DNA from: Candidatus Latescibacterota bacterium
Lineage (GTDB): Bacteria > Latescibacterota > 4484-107
NCBI GenBank assembly: GCA_030613045.1
Contig: JAUWMS010000077.1
Span: forward strand, 1 to 8,389
Length of the DNA stretch: 8,389 nucleotides
Direction: 5' to 3'
In this document: piece after piece, positions 5,205-8,389 of the stretch
Layout of the letters: each line of letters starts with the position of its first letter
Position numbering within the stretch: the stretch's first letter is position 1
Position numbers and translations under genes: made by a program
Notes under the pieces: model-generated
What the model was told of the DNA's origin: nothing
Databases searched by the model: none
Seen by the model: only the letters and a program-made list of their open reading frames with translations

Positions 5205-5515
5205 CGGCTTGATAACCGCGGATTACAGACCCGATAACCACGGATTTAGAAGCTGCGCGGATTCCCCTCCCCCAATCCGTGTCATCTCTGAATCCGTGGT
5301 TATATCCATGGATTGCAGACCCAATAACTGCGGATTCCAACCCCACGCGGATAAAACCACTTGCACAAACTCCGCTCCTATCCGTGATCTATCCGCGCTG
5401 CCTTTCGATCCGTGGTTATATCCCGGCGAATCAACACGCCTGCACCAACGCTGCCTCTATCCGCTACGCCTCTCTATCTGCATTTATCCGCGCCGCTTCT
5501 TAATCCGTGGCTATC
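5205..5515. repeat. Degenerate cluster of CGGAT / ATCCG(TGG) repeats
   Basis: No gene is supported between the P1 peptidase and the large exported protein. The stretch contains 13 CGGAT/ATCCG cores, five in one orientation then mainly eight in the other. ATCCGTGGTTATATCC occurs perfectly twice (5292-5307 and 5408-5423), and a 26-base unit starting GATTACAGACCCGATAACC at 5221 recurs with four changes at 5311. The two orientations allow many alternative hairpins. It looks like decayed copies of a dispersed microrepeat rather than an ordered array; spacing is irregular, so it is not a CRISPR. Short plus-strand frames across it are composition artefacts. Confidence 0.65.
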
Positions 5516-5524
5516 CTTCCTCCA

Positions 5525-8389
5525 TCACCGCACCATCACCATCTTGGTAGCGATCCTCTCCCTCGTATTCGCAAATACAAAGACATACACGCCGCTGCCA
5601 ACCTCCGTCCCGTTTCCATCCTTCCCATCCCACAGCGTGGAAAAATAGCCCGGATCGCTCTTCGCATCCACCAACACCGCCACTTCACGCCCCAACAGAT
5701 CATAGACCGCCAAACGCCCGTTCCCAGGCTCCGAAAGCTGATAGGCGATGACGGTCTCCACATTGAAGGGATTCGGACGATTGGGGGAAAGGACGATCCG
5801 ATCCGGAGCTCCCTGGAAATCCGCACCCGTCTCCTCCACGTACCCCGCACTCCCCACAACGATCCGGAAGGTCCTCCGATGCGTCCTAACGGTGACGGGA
5901 ACAGTCAGCCCCTTCTTCAAATCCACGGAGATCCGACCATCCACATCCAAAAGAGAAGCCTTCAGACCCGCGGACAGATCAGCTATCCCATCAAACGAAA
6001 GCACCGCTTTTCCGCCCTGAGGACTGCCCTCCACCACAAACGTCCAGATCGCCCCATCCGATTCGGGCCTGAAATCCGAGGTGTACCTATCCGGATAGAC
6101 AAGCCACTCCTCGTGCGGGAAATAGAGGCTGAGATGCCCCCCCGGTGCAGGCGGCGGCTCCGGAAGATCCCAAGGGTCCCACTCCGTCTGAGCGTCCGAT
6201 CTGAAGCCGAGGAAATTGTTCACATCCCCCGTCAATTGCGGATTTCGGATTGCGGATTGCGGAATAGAAAATCCGAAATCATCTGTGTACACCTTGACCC
6301 GGAGGATCCATTCCCCATCGGTTAGAGGCTTGGCAAGGGGTTTGGCGCTTCCCTCCGCGGACCGGGGCGGAATGTTAAGCGTGACCGCGGCGGTACTGGC
6401 GTTTTTGACCGCGTACCCCTCCCACGGATCTAAGTGGTCCGCCGGATTGGGAAACGACCACGCGGCGCCGTCATAAGCATAAGGGCCGGAAACCCCCGCG
6501 GGATCCCCGCTTTGGGCCATCACCTCGTCCCAACTCACCGGAAACGCAAACGGACAGGCGATGTCGTTCCATCCCTGGTCCAAGGTGATTGCAAAGGATG
6601 CATCCGTCGACGTCGTCCATCCCCCGCCGGCACGAAATCTGAAATCCGGAATCCTCGTATGCAGCCAGAACGCCCGTCCCGGAACGAAGTCCCCGACGTC
6701 CTCGTGGGTGAATTCGTGATAGGCTCCCCAGTAAAATCGAAACAGTCGCCACCTGGAAATATCGTACGCGCCGAGCGCGGTCAAAATTTCAAGGGGGGAA
6801 CCGTTATCGGGAATCACCGGGACCCCGATCATCTTCCAGACGCCGACGGGATACACCGCCTCCGCGATGCAGTCCTGGAAACTGACCCGAATATAATAGG
6901 GATTGTCCGCTCCCTCCTCGGGATCTGTTGTTACGTTGTCCGCATTGTCCGAAGCGGAAAGGTAATATTCCAACCCACAATATGTGACCGCACTCCCCGG
7001 AATCGTCGCCTCGTACATGTCGCCGCTGGCCTTCGACATCGGCAGGGAGGAGAAGGCGCGCGCACCACCTGCTCTGTAATACAGGGTCACCGACTGCACG
7101 CCACCGGCATCCGTTACCGAGGCGGATAGGCTCAGATCCCGCCCCTTCACTTGGGTGGTCACAGGAGTCGAGGTGATCGTCGGCGGACTATCCACGCCGC
7201 TTCCCGCAAACTGAGCCGTCGCCGCACTCTCATCCGGATCGTTGCTCGTTATGGTCAACGTCGCGATCTGGTTCCCTGCTGAGGCCGGAGTGAACGTCAC
7301 CGTCACGTTCTGGCTTCCTCCCGCCGCTACGGTGAAGGAAGTGGGAAAGACGGAAAACTGAGCATCGCCTGAGGAGATATTGCTGACCGATAAAGCGGAC
7401 TCCCCGGCGTTGGATACTACCAACGTCCAGGTAGAAGAAGTGCCGACCTGTACCTCGCCAAAGTTGTAGCCCGTGGCCGACAAAGAGAGGTCCGGGGGCA
7501 GCAGGGTTCCATTTCCATTCAGCGAAACCTGGAGACTCCCTTCGTCCGGATCGTCGCTCTCGATGGTCAACGTCACGGCCTGGCTCCCTGCTGAGGCCGG
7601 AGTGAACGTCACCGTCACGTTCTGGCTTCCTCCCGCCGCTACGGTGAAGGAAGTCGGAGAGGCGGTAAACTGAGCATCGCTTGAAGCGATGTTATTGACC
7701 GACAAAGCGGACTCCCCGGTGTTGGAGACTACCAACGTCCAGCCGGAAGAAGTGCCGACCTGTACCTCCCCGAAGTTGTAGCCGGTTGCAGAAAGCGCGA
7801 TGTCCGGCTGAGGCAATACCGTCGAAGAAGGAGTGGCCTGAATCTCCGCAGAAAATCCACTCCTATTCCCCACCCCATCCACCGCTGAAATCCGATAGTA
7901 ATACGTCTCCCCGTTGGTCAAGCCTGTGTCCGTGAAGGTGGTATTCGGTTTCTCTATCTCGCCAACCGAATCGGTGAGCGTCGGGGTGAAATCTTGAGTT
8001 TGGCTGCGGTAGATGATATAGTGGCAAAGGTCGGGTTCGGTGTTGGGGGACCAGGTGAGGATGACCTGGGCGTCGTCCTCAGATGCGGCAAGGCCCGTGG
8101 GCGCTTCCGGAGAAGTGATATCCACGGGAGTGAGGTACGTGAACTCCGAAGCCCTGGTCCCGTTCAGCCCGCTGTCTACCGTCACCACCACATCCACTGC
8201 TCCCTCTGAATGCGCTGCCGTGACACACACAATCTCGGTATCCGACCAACTATTGTAAGACGTGGCTGTCGAGTCCCCAAACGTCACACTGCCCGATCCT
8301 CGCGTGTCTCCAAAGTTGGAACCGCTGACGGTCACCGTGTCATCCCCTGCGGTGGAGCCGGAGTCGGGAGAGACGGAAGTGATGGTCGG
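5525..8389 (-). CDS. Large modular exported/surface protein with TIG, FN3, two ASH-type repeats and FlgD-like C-terminal tail (5' end missing)
   Basis: The frame is open to the right edge, so the N-terminus and any signal peptide lie outside; 954 residues are visible. Order of modules: an IPT/TIG domain from the first residues ('PTITSVSPDSGS', 'VTVSGSNFGD') to about 88; a fibronectin type III domain (about 96-188, 'SPEAPTGLAAS', 'GETYYYRISAVDGVGNRS'); two near-identical 104-residue ASH/'choice-of-anchor D' repeats (195-298, 299-402, 'GYNFGEVQVGTSS', 'GGSQNVTVTFTPASAG'); an Ig-like domain (about 403-505); a tryptophan- and proline-rich region I cannot name (about 509-860); and a FlgD-like/Por-type sorting-like tail (868-954, 'SPNRPNPFN', 'YDLLGREV', 'GVYVF'). 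Few cysteines and extended beta modules suit an extracellular or outer-surface protein. No catalytic domain is visible. Function unknown; adhesion or scaffold role is inference. The GTG at 8335 is internal, not a start. Confidence 0.9.
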   Translation of the reverse strand, partial: PTITSVSPDSGSTAGDDTVTVSGSNFGDTRGSGSVTFGDSTATSYNSWSDTEIVCVTAAHSEGAVDVVVTVDSGLNGTRASEFTYLTPVDITSPEAPTGLAASEDDAQVILTWSPNTEPDLCHYIIYRSQTQDFTPTLTDSVGEIEKPNTTFTDTGLTNGETYYYRISAVDGVGNRSGFSAEIQATPSSTVLPQPDIALSATGYNFGEVQVGTSSGWTLVVSNTGESALSVNNIASSDAQFTASPTSFTVAAGGSQNVTVTFTPASAGSQAVTLTIESDDPDEGSLQVSLNGNGTLLPPDLSLSATGYNFGEVQVGTSSTWTLVVSNAGESALSVSNISSGDAQFSVFPTSFTVAAGGSQNVTVTFTPASAGNQIATLTITSNDPDESAATAQFAGSGVDSPPTITSTPVTTQVKGRDLSLSASVTDAGGVQSVTLYYRAGGARAFSSLPMSKASGDMYEATIPGSAVTYCGLEYYLSASDNADNVTTDPEEGADNPYYIRVSFQDCIAEAVYPVGVWKMIGVPVIPDNGSPLEILTALGAYDISRWRLFRFYWGAYHEFTHEDVGDFVPGRAFWLHTRIPDFRFRAGGGWTTSTDASFAITLDQGWNDIACPFAFPVSWDEVMAQSGDPAGVSGPYAYDGAAWSFPNPADHLDPWEGYAVKNASTAAVTLNIPPRSAEGSAKPLAKPLTDGEWILRVKVYTDDFGFSIPQSAIRNPQLTGDVNNFLGFRSDAQTEWDPWDLPEPPPAPGGHLSLYFPHEEWLVYPDRYTSDFRPESDGAIWTFVVEGSPQGGKAVLSFDGIADLSAGLKASLLDVDGRISVDLKKGLTVPVTVRTHRRTFRIVVGSAGYVEETGADFQGAPDRIVLSPNRPNPFNVETVIAYQLSEPGNGRLAVYDLLGREVAVLVDAKSDPGYFSTLWDGKDGNGTEVGSGVYVFVFANTRERIATKMVMVR
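6233..6280 (-). repeat. Dispersed CGGATT microrepeat translated in frame inside the large protein
   Basis: On the plus strand the stretch reads GCGGATTTCGGATT, then GCGGATTGCGGAAT, then AAAATCCGAAATC, i.e. head-to-tail CGGATT units with a terminal inverted unit. On the coding strand it gives '...FSIPQSAIRNPQL' (about residues 704-719), within an otherwise conserved-looking stretch 'VYTDD...VNNFLGF'. 'SAIRNPQ' is the usual product of this microrepeat when it is translated. Its length keeps the frame open. Confidence 0.65.
7184..7807 (-). repeat. 312-base tandem duplication encoding the two ASH-type modules
   Basis: Unit 1 (7496-7807) and unit 2 (7184-7495) are exactly 312 bases, 104 codons, each. 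They share 70 identical bases (7273-7342 and 7585-7654) that encode 'TSFTVAAGGSQNVTVTFTPA', and are alike across most of the rest, with divergence concentrated at the unit junctions. This is a duplicated domain, kept similar at the nucleotide as well as protein level. Confidence 0.85.

Noticed and set aside
5205..5515. CRISPR array
   Set aside because: Repeat units are degenerate, occur in both orientations and are irregularly spaced; no cas gene is nearby.
5137..5648. Plus-strand frames in the gap before the P1 peptidase
   Set aside because: They translate the ATCCG/CGGAT repeats and run into sequence antisense to the large protein; no family resemblance.
5507..6325. 272-codon plus-strand frame antisense to the large exported protein
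   Set aside because: The minus strand encodes a continuous conserved FlgD-like tail here; the plus-strand product is basic and featureless.
8333..8335. GTG as the start of the large protein
   Set aside because: It lies inside a TIG domain whose first strand ('PTITSVSP') is encoded just upstream, and the frame stays open to the window edge.

Overview
The window reads as a piece of a chromosome (or metagenome-assembled genome) from a free-living bacterium outside the well-studied phyla. All six supported genes lie on the minus strand and are preceded by clear GGAGG-type ribosome sites. The gene content points to a candidate phylum of the Poribacteria / Latescibacteria / KSB1 / FCB-like sort: a decarboxylase-like UroD paralogue, a ThuA-like protein, a serine hydrolase, and a large modular exported protein ending in an 'NPFN...YDLLGREV...GVYVF' FlgD-like/Por-type tail. 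This taxonomic guess is inference from gene style, not from a marker gene.

Layout in the direction of transcription (right to left): a large modular surface/secreted protein, open at the right edge (5525-8389); a repeat-rich gap (5111-5524); a DmpA-like P1-family self-cleaving aminopeptidase (4055-5110, probable TTG start); a 59-base gap holding a hairpin; a ThuA-like protein (3351-3995); a gap with a hairpin and an inserted mobile repeat (2973-3350); an aspartate/glutamate-type racemase (2247-2972); a long gap packed with nested palindromic repeats (1559-2246); a UroD-superfamily protein (407-1558); a short gap; and the first 55 codons of a beta-lactamase-fold serine hydrolase running off the left edge (1-167).

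The P1 peptidase, racemase and serine hydrolase could together process peptides or amides containing D- or beta-amino acids, with ThuA- and UroD-like proteins as neighbours from sugar or methyl/decarboxylation chemistry. This is a hypothesis only: P1 and ThuA are close enough to share a transcript, but the other genes are separated by 240-690 bases.

The most striking content is not a gene. Almost every intergenic gap holds a different palindromic or microsatellite-like dispersed repeat. One family is present twice in opposite orientation (1582-1762 and 3030-3203), with 14-base terminal inverted repeats and, at one copy, a perfect 9-base flanking direct repeat, so it looks like a non-autonomous transposable element (MITE). 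Another short repeat has entered the coding sequence of the large protein in frame and is translated. I see no tRNA, rRNA, CRISPR array, transposase gene or phage gene.
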